From contig NC_081332.1 in NCBI RefSeq assembly GCF_022539665.2, positions 1,819,773-1,883,772 on the forward strand: a DNA stretch of 64,000 bases. The letters run 5' to 3'. This document shows positions 22,287 through 33,694 of this stretch, piece after piece; position 1 is the stretch's first letter, and the number at the start of each line of letters is the position of its first letter. Below the pieces are notes generated by a model that ran no database searches, was not told the origin of the DNA, and worked only from the letters and a program-made list of their open reading frames with translations. Made by a program: the position numbers and the translations under genes. Origin of the DNA: Daphnia carinata (Eukaryota; Arthropoda; Branchiopoda; Diplostraca; Daphniidae).

Positions 22287-23115
22287 CTAGCAATACGATG
22301 GTAACTGTTGGGGCAGTTGCTCTCTCTTCTTCCAATGACCCATTTGCATATGCAGATTTCACAATAGTCTACCCCTCCGTCGTTGCGTAATACCCAGTCT
22401 GCAACATTTCGCCGTTAAAATTGCACATGCCCTTCAGACGTCTCTCAACTTTCACTCGTGTCTAGAGCTTTCGCAGAACTTACCCCCGTCTAGCTATAGG
22501 ACACTAGCGTTGTTGAGAATAAAATTATAAAGATTCATATTTCGATTAGAACGCGTCTTTGCTGTTGGCGATAAACACACGCCAAGTCTAAAAAGCAAAG
22601 AAATACTTAAGTCGGTTGCTATGTGTCAGCTCGTTCAGCAAAATAACACGTGTCTATCATCCTGTGAAATTGGTGGCTTTTAGAAATTTTCAAACTATCA
22701 AAATAAATGTGTTACAAAAAAGAAAAGTATGCTATTTTCAATTTGAAGAAAATTTAAATCATTTGTTTGTACCCATCGACAGCGCACAAAGCTTCGATGA
22801 AATTCGTGTCGTACACAGCCTGTGGGGTGGGTAATTATGCATGAGGAGGTAGGGTAAGCAATAAAAGAAAAGCGCCACGGCAATAGAACACCGTGGGAGA
22901 GAGGGGAGAGGAACAAAGGATTTTGCATAGTATTCCCCTGACAATCAAGTGCAACATGCCAACCTAATGCAAAATAACTCAAGCCTAATACTTTTGGGGG
23001 GGAGGCTTCAAGGAGGGACGCGAAATTCAGAAACTTAAATATGATGCAAATGATCAACATTACAGCAAGGGCAACAATAAATAAAAAGTAATTTTAAAAA
23101 ATTAAAAAAGATATT
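22287..23115. other. Intergenic region, no gene seen
   Basis: Spacer between the RR-1 cuticle promoter and the third tRNA-Asn. Open frames at 22616-22834 and 22698-23060 show no signature. Confidence 0.5.
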
Positions 23116-23189
23116 CGCCCCTGGGTGGGCTCGAACCACCAGCCTTCCGGTTAACAGCCGAACGCGCTAGCCAATTGCGCCACAGAGGC
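23116..23189 (-). tRNA. tRNA-Asn (GTT), intronless
   Basis: Same 74-nt sequence as the 5238 copy, on the minus strand. The downstream side (lower coordinates) carries a T6 run, TCTTTTTTAA on the minus strand, as terminator. Confidence 0.97.
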
Positions 23190-24170
23190 TTGATATGAGA
23201 TGTAAAAGCACTCAATTTATACGGCGTATTTTTTCGGGATCTTTTTTCGGGATTATCGGGAGAACTATGAGTCCAATGCTGATAAATTTAGATGAAATGA
23301 AGAGCTCTTGATGAGAGCTATCCAAATATGCGAAAATTTTGGAAAAATATTCATAACAAAAAAAGTTGATGAAAATTTTTTTTCGAAGTTTTTGCGACCT
23401 ACCAGCATACTCGACCTTGTAGACATATAGGGAACAATTGATTTCTTTCAAAAATTTTTTGTTTATGAGGATTTTTCAAATATTTTTACAGAAATGGATA
23501 GCTCTTATCACCAGCTTTCCATTTCCTGTAAAATTATGCATTTTGAAGCACTAGTTCTCCCGATAATAATTATTTAAGTTTCGGGAAATATTGGCTCCGC
23601 CCCCCGTCAATCGGGTAGCTTTTTCCCCAATCGGTTGGGTCATTACGGATTTCGAAGCGGTGCTTTCGAGTTTTGGGACCTCTAATTTTTTTACTGCTTA
23701 TTTTATTTGGTTTCCGAGTCTTCAACGGGTGCTGCCAAAAAAAAACTGGTTGCATAACCCGGTTAAATGCCCGATTATTACACTTTCTATCTCCTAGGAC
23801 CCGATTTCTACCCCAGTCTTTACCCAGGAATTTAATACCCAGTTGAAATGACGAAAACTACACACTTTAATTAGTTAAATGATAATCCTAAAAATAAAAC
23901 CAATTAATTATAAAGATAATAAGCATTTTATTTTTCAGGTAAACATAAAAACAAATAAACATATGGTTATTAAAATATTTAACGGTATCAATATCGACAA
24001 CGCTTAGATTCTTCGCATACTTTCCCGTCAAAAGTGATTCATAACAGGGACCTAAACCCTACCTTTCCTAAGTTGTTTTCCGGGTAGCGTTAAAGCATCT
24101 AAACGAAATAAAGTTGGTAAAGTGCAATCATAAATTTCAAATCAAACAAGCTTTTGAAAAAATAATAGTA
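23190..24170. other. AT-rich spacer between tRNA-Asn genes
   Basis: Nearly 1 kb with A/T homopolymers and scattered CCCGATT/GGGTAG words around 23580-23830. No coding sequence, terminal repeat or mobile-element signature was recognised. Confidence 0.45.
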
Positions 24171-24257
24171 CGCCCCTGGGTGGGCTCGAACCACCAGCCT
24201 TCCGGTTACAACGTGACACTAACAGCCGAACGCGCTAGCCAATTGCGCCACAGAGGC
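24171..24257 (-). tRNA. tRNA-Asn (GTT) with 13-nt intron at 37/38
   Basis: 87 nt on the minus strand. Excising 24219-24207 (GTGTCACGTTGTA on the minus strand) leaves the standard 74-nt tRNA-Asn. The insert is at 37/38, differs from the 14-nt insert of the 21363 copy but shares CGTTGT near its 3' end, and again has G at -3 opposite C32. A T6 run lies about 10 nt downstream. Same alternatives as for the 21363 copy. Confidence 0.85.
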
Positions 24258-24560
24258 CTGGTCAGAGAAAGATTTTGTATTTTCCAAATTAGGAAAAATC
24301 TTTGCCTATTAGTTTTTTTTCGAATATTTCCTTGTCCTTATTAAAAACACGCTAGTTGGGCAGATTCGATACAACATTAGCAATAAAGTATTTCTCATCA
24401 AAATTCAATATAATTAAACAAAACCCGATTGTTTTTGGACAGATAACAATACAGGTAAACCTGTCTTTATAGGTACAGTCGAGTATATCCGAGGCGGGTT
24501 GCAATATGTGGACATTAAAACCTATACTCTTTAATTATGTCGTGCACTTTGGATCCACAT
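24258..24560. other. Spacer between two divergent tRNA-Asn genes
   Basis: Nothing recognised in these 303 bp. Confidence 0.5.
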
Positions 24561-24634
24561 GCCTCTGTGGCGCAATTGGCTAGCGCGTTCGGCTGTTAAC
24601 CGGAAGGCTGGTGGTTCGAGCCCACCCAGGGGCG
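24561..24634 (+). tRNA. tRNA-Asn (GTT), intronless
   Basis: Same 74-nt sequence as the 5238 copy; preceded by CCACAT much like that copy (TACACAT). T-rich tract TTCTTTTTATTTTTTT follows as terminator. Confidence 0.97.
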
Positions 24635-24875
24635 AATGTCATTCTTTTTATTTTTTTAACCTTGCCTTGTTTAAAAAATTTTACCAACATTAAAATAAAT
24701 CTGTTACACTTTATACTTAAATTAACTTAAAACATCTTCTTCCACAATGAGATTTGTATTTTTTCGTGCCCAAAACTAATCATGTAATTGTAACACAACT
24801 GGCAGTATGTGAAAGGCAGTGTCTCGTAAATTGCTTAACTTTCCTTTATGCATTGCATTTGCAGCAGTTCACTCA

Positions 24876-27048
24876 TCATCGATTCATTAGCGGAATCATG
24901 CCAGGCTCCGAACCGGTGGCTGGCCCAATCCTCTTGTTCCGGCCTTGTTCAGCATGATGTAAAAGGTGGTCTTCATGTTCCTCAGATTCGGGCACTTCCC
25001 AAGACAGTTCATCATCAAACAGCCTATGGCGGGGAACTTGGTCGAAGATGGGTAACTTCAGCAGAAATCCTTTTATGCCGAAAAACCAACATGTAAAGTC
25101 CTCATTCAAAATCGATAGCTTGTAGCCCCGTATAACTCACCTGTCAGAAGACCACCTACAATGGCGACAGCGAGAGTGGTTAGAAGGGCATACATTTGAT
25201 AAGCCGCTTGCATGGTAGCAGAACGGCCCAGGCCTGGCTCCATATCAGCAAATTGGCTCTTCAGCTGGATGAATTCCGTCGTGTTTAATTCGGGTACTCT
25301 GGCCGGGAACTGACGGAACAAACTGCCACCCCACACAAACGTTAAAACAAGGCGTAATATTATAATTTTCAAGGAATATAATAATACCTGACACCGTATT
25401 CTTCTTGGGTTGCCATGGCAGCGGTAATTGCTCCGACGATGCCCGCCATCACGCCGGGCATCCCGTGCAAATTGTGGACACCACAAGTGTCGTGGATGTT
25501 CAACTTCTTGTTCATTGCAGGCTGTGAGAGTTTTAAATGCAAATTTATTATTGTAGAATTATTAGAAAACAATAAACAAACATGTTAATCGATATCACCG
25601 TAAAGAATCGATAGCCGAGAACGGACAAGGCTCCCGCTGTGCTTCCGACTACCATGGCTCCCCAAGGATGGATCATCATATCGGCCGCGGTGCCAATAGC
25701 CACACCTCCAGCTAATGTCGAATTTTGAATATGCACCTGATAGGAAAGATTAAATTCTGATTGTTTGCTGATTTAGGGTAAAGTTTAAAAATTGAATTCA
25801 ATCCCGATTTTGAAAATACCATGTCGAATTTATTGTCTTTGCTGACCAAAGAGGAGAGCGCAAAGGCCGTTACGCAACAAGCGGCCAGCGAATAGTAAGT
25901 GTTGATCACTGCCCGATGCTGGGCATCGCCTTCAGCCAATCCGGAATTGAAGCTGGGCCAAAATAACCAAAGGAAAATGGTACCTAACAACGGGAATGTT
26001 TGAAAAGATATTCCTATTTCAATTTGCCCTTAGTTTTCAACAGTACCAATCATTGCAAACGTATCGGATGTGTAGGAAGGTCCTTCATTATCAGACGTGT
26101 GATCTCTGCGCAATATGAAACTGACGGCCAATCCGAAATAGGCGCCAAAGACGTGGACGAGCATCGAAGCTCCGATATCCGAAACCTGAAGAAAATTGAA
26201 TTCATTAAAAAAAATTCAATAAATCACATCAAATTGAAATACTTTGAACGTCTCCAATCCGAGGTGTTCGTTGCCAGCAAAGATGACAATCTCAATCAAG
26301 GACATGACGATGAGTTGGAAGGGCGTCGTCACTCCGAGGACGGCGCCGAAAGAAATGAGGACCGTGGCCGAGGCGAAATCGGCGTTCAGCAAACTATTTT
26401 ATTTCAAAAGCAACAGTACTCGATTAAAATTTGAAAAAAATAAAATTAAAATTCACCAGAGTTAGAATGAACGTACTTGGTAATACTAACGTGAATCGAA
26501 TCAGAGCTTCCCAGCCCGTGGAAGAATCCCTGACAGAGGGTGGCCCATTGTAGGGTAATGGCGGCGATCAGGAAATTGAGAGCAACAGCACTATAGCCGT
26601 ACTTCTTCAAGAACGTCATCAAGAATCCGAAACCGATGAAAATCATGACGTGGACATCCTGAAACACTGACATCAAAACAAACGTTCATTAACCCCGACC
26701 ACACGCCTCGTTAGCAATTGTCTAAACAAAACGCAGCAAATTTTTTGAACGGTTGAAAACACAAGACTTACTGGGATAATAATGTCCGAGAGTATTGACG
26801 TCATCATTAGCCCGATGATGTCCGTTGGCACTTTCAGTTGTCTTCTTGCCAGCGTCGCTGCTATTTCCGACGCCATCGTGGGCTGTGTTTTTAGGTGCCG
26901 TCGTACCTGCGTGAATCTCGGGCTCGGCCGGCGAATCGTATTCAACGAAGAAACCAAACAGGACGATGAGAACGGCCTGGAGGAACAACAGGAATGGAAT
27001 GTGCATCATCCGCTGCCGACGCGGACGTAAACCATCTTCCATCGACAT
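24876..27048 (-). CDS. Rh50: Rh-type ammonium transporter A
   Basis: Multi-pass Rh glycoprotein-family channel moving NH3/NH4+ across the plasma membrane. Nine exons: 27048-26772, 26666-26477, 26393-26243, 26185-26047, 25983-25820, 25736-25599, 25521-25388, 25322-25141, 25069-24876; 522 residues. TM1 follows [17 protein letters not shown]; the first extracellular loop is long, His/Asn-rich, with an NSS glycosylation site. Conserved Rh features: [35 protein letters not shown] (Asp and first pore His, spacing as in RhCG D177/H185), and [14 protein letters not shown] (second pore His). The tail after [12 protein letters not shown] is hydrophilic. Neighbour at 28060-30053 is its tandem paralog. 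In crustaceans such proteins serve nitrogen excretion at gill or epipod; that role is inferred here. Intact. Confidence 0.95.
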
Positions 27049-28059
27049 GTTTCAATTCTATGTCGTGATTGTTTGCTGCGAGATCGTTCAACACCTAACC
27101 AGGCACTTGCACCAACAGCCGAGTGTGCGGGACTACTGAACCAGCCAACGCTGGTACGTGACGGCGACCTCTGGCTGTTCGTTTATTATTTTCCTTCCTT
27201 CCCTTTTCTCTTGTCTCGCCATTAAAACGAGTCAATCTGAAAAAAAACAAAAAAACATTTCAATCTTATTCTTTTCTGTATACCACTGCATTGGTAAACA
27301 CGACGTTGAACCACTTGGCTGTGTTATCACACGAGATCTCATTCACAGACAGACTCGCCGTTCTTATTAATGTGCACACTTGCAATGAAGAAAAACATTT
27401 GATTTATGCAGGAGCGCGTGACTTACCATGTGTGCCCTACCGCATTCCCGACGAACGCCATATACACATAAAATCTTAAGTTGGGGGAAACGCTAACGAG
27501 CTGATTCTTTCGGCCAGATATCAGTTGAGAACTGAACGATAATTAAAGAGTGAGGCTAATGAACCCTCCAGTTTCACCGTGGTAAGTGGGTAGACATGTC
27601 TCTATTAATTGGCGTCTCTATTCAGCGGTTTTTACCTGTTGATTTCTCACGGAGATTGACGGTCTAACGGCTAACTGTCATAATCTATTTTTCCTGTTTG
27701 TTTTCAAATATACCCAAAAGCCCAAGTGTGGCTGATCTTTGATTTGACCATCTCAACTCACATTGACGTTATACCATTAAAACTGAAACTACAACAAGTT
27801 GGTAGAGTCTCTTTTTTTTTTTCTTAAATAAACATTTGGCTTGTTTGCTTTCAATACAACTATGGATAAGACCAAAAATAAAGGAACTGACGCGAGCATC
27901 AACGTAAATCGTAATCACATTGGCATAAAAACGATCAAATATAAGGGGGGTTCAAGTAGAATGAATCTATGAACTTTTTCTCGCCACAGATTGTAGTAAT
28001 TATACAGATACATAAAATATAAACTGGCAGTGATCGGGATTTTTCGCGTTGTATTTGTT
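27049..28059. other. Spacer between the two Rh genes
   Basis: About 1 kb containing the 5' flank of Rh A and the 3' flank of Rh B. No further gene; short open frames at 27158-27479 lack signatures. Confidence 0.5.
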
Positions 28060-30053
28060 TTACATGTGCGTATCGCCCACTGCTTTGCCGTGATGGACCA
28101 TCGGTGAAGCCGACGTGTCGTGATGACTAGCCTGACTGATCCCTTGATGATGGTGCTCACTTTCGGGCACCTCCCACGATAATTCGTCATCAAACAAATG
28201 ATCTCTGGGCACCTTGCCGAATATTGGCAAACGCAAAATCAGCCCTTTAAAAAACATTCAAAATTCAATATTAGCATAAACAATGAACGCATCAAATGTA
28301 AATGAACACACACACACCTGTTACTAGCCCACCACTGATCGCTATTGCCATAGTGATGAACAAGGTTGCGATCTGGTAACCTCCTTGCATCGAAGCTGAA
28401 CGACCCAATCCCGGATGAAGATGTTCAATGTGATGGTGAAGCTCAACGTATTCGGGAGTGCCTTCCAGCGGTCCTCTTGCCGAGAATTGCCTATACAAAC
28501 TGTATGCCCGAAAAATTCGAATTAATTTCTAAACAAACTTAATAATTGCAAGACTTTAAACCTGTATCCATATTCTTCTTGAGTGGCCGCTGCGGCCGTG
28601 ATCGCACCGACGATTCCCGCAATCACGCCGGGCATGCCATGCAAATTGTGAACGCCGCAAGTATCGTGAATGCCGAATTTGCGGTTAATCACTGGCTACA
28701 TAGCCAATGAATAACATAAGTCAGAAACACAATCATAATTAAATCGATGTTCATGTTTTCCTCACCGTTAGGTATCGATAACCGAGAACGGACACAGTTC
28801 CAGCGATACTACCGACAATCATGGCACCGAACGGGTTGATCATCATGTCCGCCGCTGTGCCGATGGCCACGCCTCCAGCCAGCGTTGAATTTTGGATGTG
28901 AACCTGAACATATTCAAATGTTATTCACGAACGATTTCACGAATCAAAAATAGACTACACAAACCATATCGAATTTGTGTTCTTTGCTGACTAATGAGGA
29001 GATGGCAAAGGCCGTCACGCAGCAAGCGGCCAGCGAATAATACGTGTTGATCACTGCCCTGTGCTGGGCATCGCCTTCAGCCAGTCCGGCATTGAAACTG
29101 GGCCAAAACAGCCACAGGAATATGGTTCCTGAATATCGTTCAGTTTTTGATTAGATAATTGAAACGAATACGATGGAATTTTAAATTACCAATCATGGCG
29201 AAGATGTCTGAATTGTAAGTGGCGCCTTCCTTCTCTGAAGTGACGTCGCGACGCAAGACGCAACTAACGGCCAGTCCGAAATAAGCGCCAAAGACGTGGA
29301 CGAGCATCGACGCTCCAATATCGGAAATCTTAAGAATGAAATCAATCGTTTTAGAAATAGAAGGAATCAAAAATGCAATTAACAAATTACCCTCAAAATT
29401 TCCAGGCCAAGATGTTCGTTACTAGCGAAAATGGCAATCTCACAGACGGCCATCACGGCCAATTGGAGTGGCGTCGTGACGCCGATGACGGCGCCGAACG
29501 AAATCAAAACAGTGGCCGACGCGAAATCAGCGTTCAACAAACTTTAAATTGAATCGTTTAACATTTAAATACTTTTACATTTGCACTGTATTCGCATTCT
29601 TTACCTGGTGATGGTAATGTGAATCTTTTGGCCATCGAACGTGTGATAGAACCCCTGGCAAAGGGTGGCCCATTGGAGGACGATGGCAGCAATCAGGAAA
29701 TTAACAGCAACAGCACTGTAGCCGTACTTCTTTAAGAAAGTCATCAGAAATCCGAAACCGATGAACATCATGACGTGCACATCCTGGAACACTAAAATCA
29801 TTAAAAAAAATTTGTCACTCTAACAGCATTTGAATCATTAAATGTTTTTAAAAGAGTATCACGTACTTGGATAATAATGGCCGAGGCTGTTGCCCTCGTT
29901 GGTGGTCGCATTTGCATCTTTATCGAAAGCTCTGGCGCTGTGCGCTTCCTTGTCGTACTCGACAAAGACCCCAAACAAGACGATGAAAGCCACCTGGATG
30001 CCCAGTAAGAACGGGATATGGCGTCCGTGCATCAAGAAATGTTTCCAGGACAT
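28060..30053 (-). CDS. Rh50: Rh-type ammonium transporter B
   Basis: Tandem paralog of Rh A with the same nine-exon, same-phase structure: 30053-29867, 29791-29605, 29541-29391, 29328-29190, 29128-28965, 28903-28766, 28695-28562, 28499-28318, 28244-28060; 488 residues. Exons 3-8 have exactly the same lengths as in Rh A (151, 139, 164, 138, 134, 182). The pore motifs [17 protein letters not shown] and [14 protein letters not shown] are intact, with [20 protein letters not shown] between. Differences lie in the first extracellular loop (shorter, with NAT glycosylation site) and the His-rich tail (ESEHHHQG..., [12 protein letters not shown]). The two probably differ in expression or trafficking rather than mechanism. 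Confidence 0.95.
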
Positions 30054-33000
30054 TTTTTTAAGTTAACCGACGTTCCAGCGGAAAAAAAGGATCTAAAAAC
30101 AAACCCGAGATGTATAAATAACGAAGTGATTTTCAAATTCCCAGGATTCTTTTAAAATTTAAACTGGGAGCAGCGTAGCTCTTCACGTTGGCTACCTGGG
30201 CAAGCGGCTGTTCGACAGCCTTTTACACGCCCGCCCTTTTATAGCCAACAGCGTCCATAAAAAAAAAAATGAAACTAGACACACAAACCAAAAACACCAT
30301 ACCTTCCCCTTGTATCCAGGCGATTGACACTATGACGGAAGTCAGCTGTTACGCAACGAAGGCAAAAAACAACAACAACAAAGAAGAAAGTATCAACGAT
30401 GGTGGGCTCCAAACAAACAAGCGTTCGTGAACGTTTTTAACGAGCGTAAACGTAACGTGTCACGATTTTTTTGTCTTCGATGAAATTTCAATCAGATGAC
30501 ACGGCACGACGAGAACACAGAGCCAACAGCCCAACTTGAACGCGGGATTTTTTCCCCCATAAATAAAGGGTGCAAACGAGTCGTTAATGAAGTTCTCTGG
30601 GACCCTCACGATTGTACTGGATTTATAGATTATTCAAAGTGCGAAATGCGTGTCCTCTTTAACTTCAAAAACATATGCAGCGAGAACAATAAAATGCTAA
30701 GTGGGGGGGAGCAGCGGTTGAAATTCGAAATGTCCACACGTCAGGTGTTTGATCTTTTTGCTAGGCACGAGGTGGGAGTATTTATCTGTTTTTTATGGCC
30801 ATACAAGTAAAGTGAGGCTGAGTATAGAACCAAAATACACAAAAAGGGAAAGGTAATAAAAAGAAATTGGTGCGAAAAACCTCCTCTCTTAATGACAACG
30901 GTTGCCCTTGAGTTCTAGTTTAAGGGCTTACGTAACTTGGTCACTGAGGTAGGTAAACAAAGGTGCTGGCGGTTGATCGCGAAATTTTCCCATCCAGCAC
31001 GCAGATGGGATTAACAAATATATACATTTTTATTATTTTGGTCGATGTGTGCAGACGCATAACTCGAGTCAGCTGAGACGTTTGTGCAATTAGTCTGGCG
31101 ATCGTGGGCTGTTGCTGAGCGGAAAACAACGTGTTGTTTTGTTCTTTTCGTTCAAACAGGGCGACATAACGAACCTGTGACACAAGTTTGAATTATTAAT
31201 TTTCATTTTTCGTTTTTTTTTGGTTTTTGAATATTGAAAAGAAAAATGCCTGTCTAGCAGGTGCTTCGCCAATCGAGTATTTGTTATGCGCGTAACGTTC
31301 AGCGGGAGTGGCAAATGCTCGAGAGTTCGAAAGAACAGCACAACAGGGGGGAGGAAAAATCAAATGGAATTGTCAATTAGTTTGAAAATACACATGTTTT
31401 ATTCACCTTGCCACTTTGGTTGTTAAAAATAAGCGTTGGAATGCCGGATGTCTTATCAATTGAAATTAGATAAGGACTAAACGCAAAGCTATACAAATAA
31501 TACATGAACCATATCCAATTTTCACGAGAAATAGGACCTCCCATGAATTTCTCCAATTTCTTCATTATTTTCTTCCTAAACATATTCGCATTGCTGATTT
31601 TTTATTTTATCTCCAATTTGTTTGGGCTAACTGCGTCGAACGAGATACGAACTCGATGAATGCGATTGGACGCATGACAGAACTAGATCTCAAAAACCAA
31701 CAGGTGAAATTCAGAGCGTGTCGTTGCCAACAACTAAGGCAACCGTTTTCTTAATTGATGGTGTGATCTCGGTCGTCCCCCCCAAAAAAAATTTATTTCA
31801 TAAAATAAAATCTAGTGTTCCCCATTAGACATCTCAAATTCCAGTTTGGCGCTGTTTTGTGCTTACTTTGACGTAGACGATGAGGGGCACCTATCCGTCT
31901 GCTGACGTGAGCAAAGACTGCGTTATGGGGTCGCTAATTGAGGCTATTAACATTGTAATCGTTCTCATCCATGTTTTGTTGAGAAAAACAAAAATGACGT
32001 GCGTGCCATCCATTGAATAACAAACAATTTTTTTGGGGTGGCTGGAATTCCCGAAGCTCTTCTCTCACCTGACAGGAAGTCGCGTGAAAAATTATACCGA
32101 TTTTTTCAGAGATGCAAGTAAAATTTTGAGGGGCTGTGCTTGTTGTTTTAAAAAAGAGCAAGTTAGGGCCGATTGTTGTAAATAATGATGTTGAAATAGA
32201 GTTGTGCGGAGAGCGCTGATTTGAATACATAGGTATATGGGTAAAGTGTGTCTCTGCATATTACTTTCGGACCTAATGAACTGGTTATTAAAAACAGCTG
32301 GCATTCTTGTCACAGTGTCTTGTTGTCTACGAGAAGCCAACCTTGAATAGCACAAACAAAAATGTTGCGATAGAATTGATCAGTGATATTTGAATAAATT
32401 ATTAAAGGAAGCTCGTGACTATTTTGTTTTCTACGGAACTCCCGATCAATGACACGAACAACGAATGATTATAAATTAGATATCAAAACAGCTTTAAACC
32501 AAACAGAGCAATCGAACGTATAAGTTTTTGAAAAAACAAAACAATTCTTTTAAACCGCCCTGTTATCCCGCCGTTGTAATTTGGTCTTTCAAAACAGCGT
32601 GAATTTTCGTTCAACAGATGGCAGCCACCTTTAAGAGTATAGAACAATCATCTTATTGCATCTGATAAGAATGAAACACGAGCTTAATTTTGACTATGCA
32701 CGGTAGGTAACGAAGCCCCACATCATCCGATCCAATGCCACACCTTTGCTATCATCTAATATATAGCTTTTTAAATAACACACTTCAAACGCTGGATTTT
32801 TTATTGTGAAAGAATATGGAAAACAAGACGGTACGTCCAAAGACTGTTGACTCCATCATTAGCTTATAAAACGAGCTTCGAACTGTCGGAATGGCTCGTG
32901 AAAAGCCCTTGCAACTTCAGTATCGCTGTTTGTATTTATACAACGATTAGTTGAACGAAATAAAGTTCTGATTGCAGCGTATGCATACGCCGTGGCTCTT

Positions 33001-33694
33001 CTATGGGGATATGGACTCGTACAGTTAAAACGAGCATTTTATTTGATGAACCTAGACATTCCGATAGCGGATGAAAAGATCGTACATGACAGTACTGCAT
33101 ACTTTGCGTGTTTGGTTTCAACACTTGACAACAACAGACCTACATCCTTTATCTCTGATAAATGGGGGGAAAAAATTACCTGTCTACGTGAGCAACGATG
33201 GCATAAATCAATAAATGTCGACATTATTTACTTAAGAGGCAAATAGAAACGGTGATCTTTTTTTCCCCTGGCCATCATTTTGATGTTATCAATGAAATTA
33301 TACAAAAGCCACGTGAAACCCCATATGATAACGATCCGTGATCTCATTTCTCTGATCTCTGCCCATCCACATGCTGTTAATAAAATCAACGTAAATCCTT
33401 GATAAGCGTTAAAAAATCCCATAAAGAAATATGCCCCTATTCTAATTATACTTAGGAGATGATGTCGTTATATCGTAATGTAGTAATGAGAATATGAAAT
33501 ATTCAACCGTAATCAATTGTATTGATCGTTTTGCAGTTTAAGCTTACTTTCCACTCGTATTGACATTCGTAAGTAAACGCCAATGCGAACTGAAATTACA
33601 TAAGGGAAAAAAACGAAAAAAAAATATTGTTTTTGTATAATTGAATCGAATTCATTTGCAAGTCGGAGGCATGCATTCATCCCGAAGTTCGTGA
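30054..33694. other. Long intergenic region, no secure gene
   Basis: 3.6 kb between Rh B and the protease-homolog cluster. AT-rich with A/T runs. Several open frames of 60-100 codons (30496-30810, 31377-31583, 32992-33246, 33228-33422) have no recognised family signature. One possible exon is listed separately. Confidence 0.5.
33228..33440 (-). other. Possible hydrophobic exon of an unrecognised gene
   Basis: Minus-strand open segment encoding YFFMGFFNAYQGFTLILL, then a charged turn (EIREMRSR) and a second hydrophobic stretch, ending KKDHRFYLPLK and a stop at 33228-33230. It has two membrane-like segments, which is unusual for chance sequence. An AG acceptor exists just upstream, but the candidate upstream exon near 33545-33590 does not give a convincing protein. 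Could be a decayed receptor or chance. Confidence 0.2.

Noticed and set aside
23570-23830. Repeated CCCGATT/TACCC words as possible transposon ends
   Set aside because: No inverted termini, target duplication or coding remnant could be recognised.
32992-33246. An 84-codon plus-strand open frame as a small gene
   Set aside because: No family signature, overlaps an equally long reverse frame, and no splice or promoter evidence.
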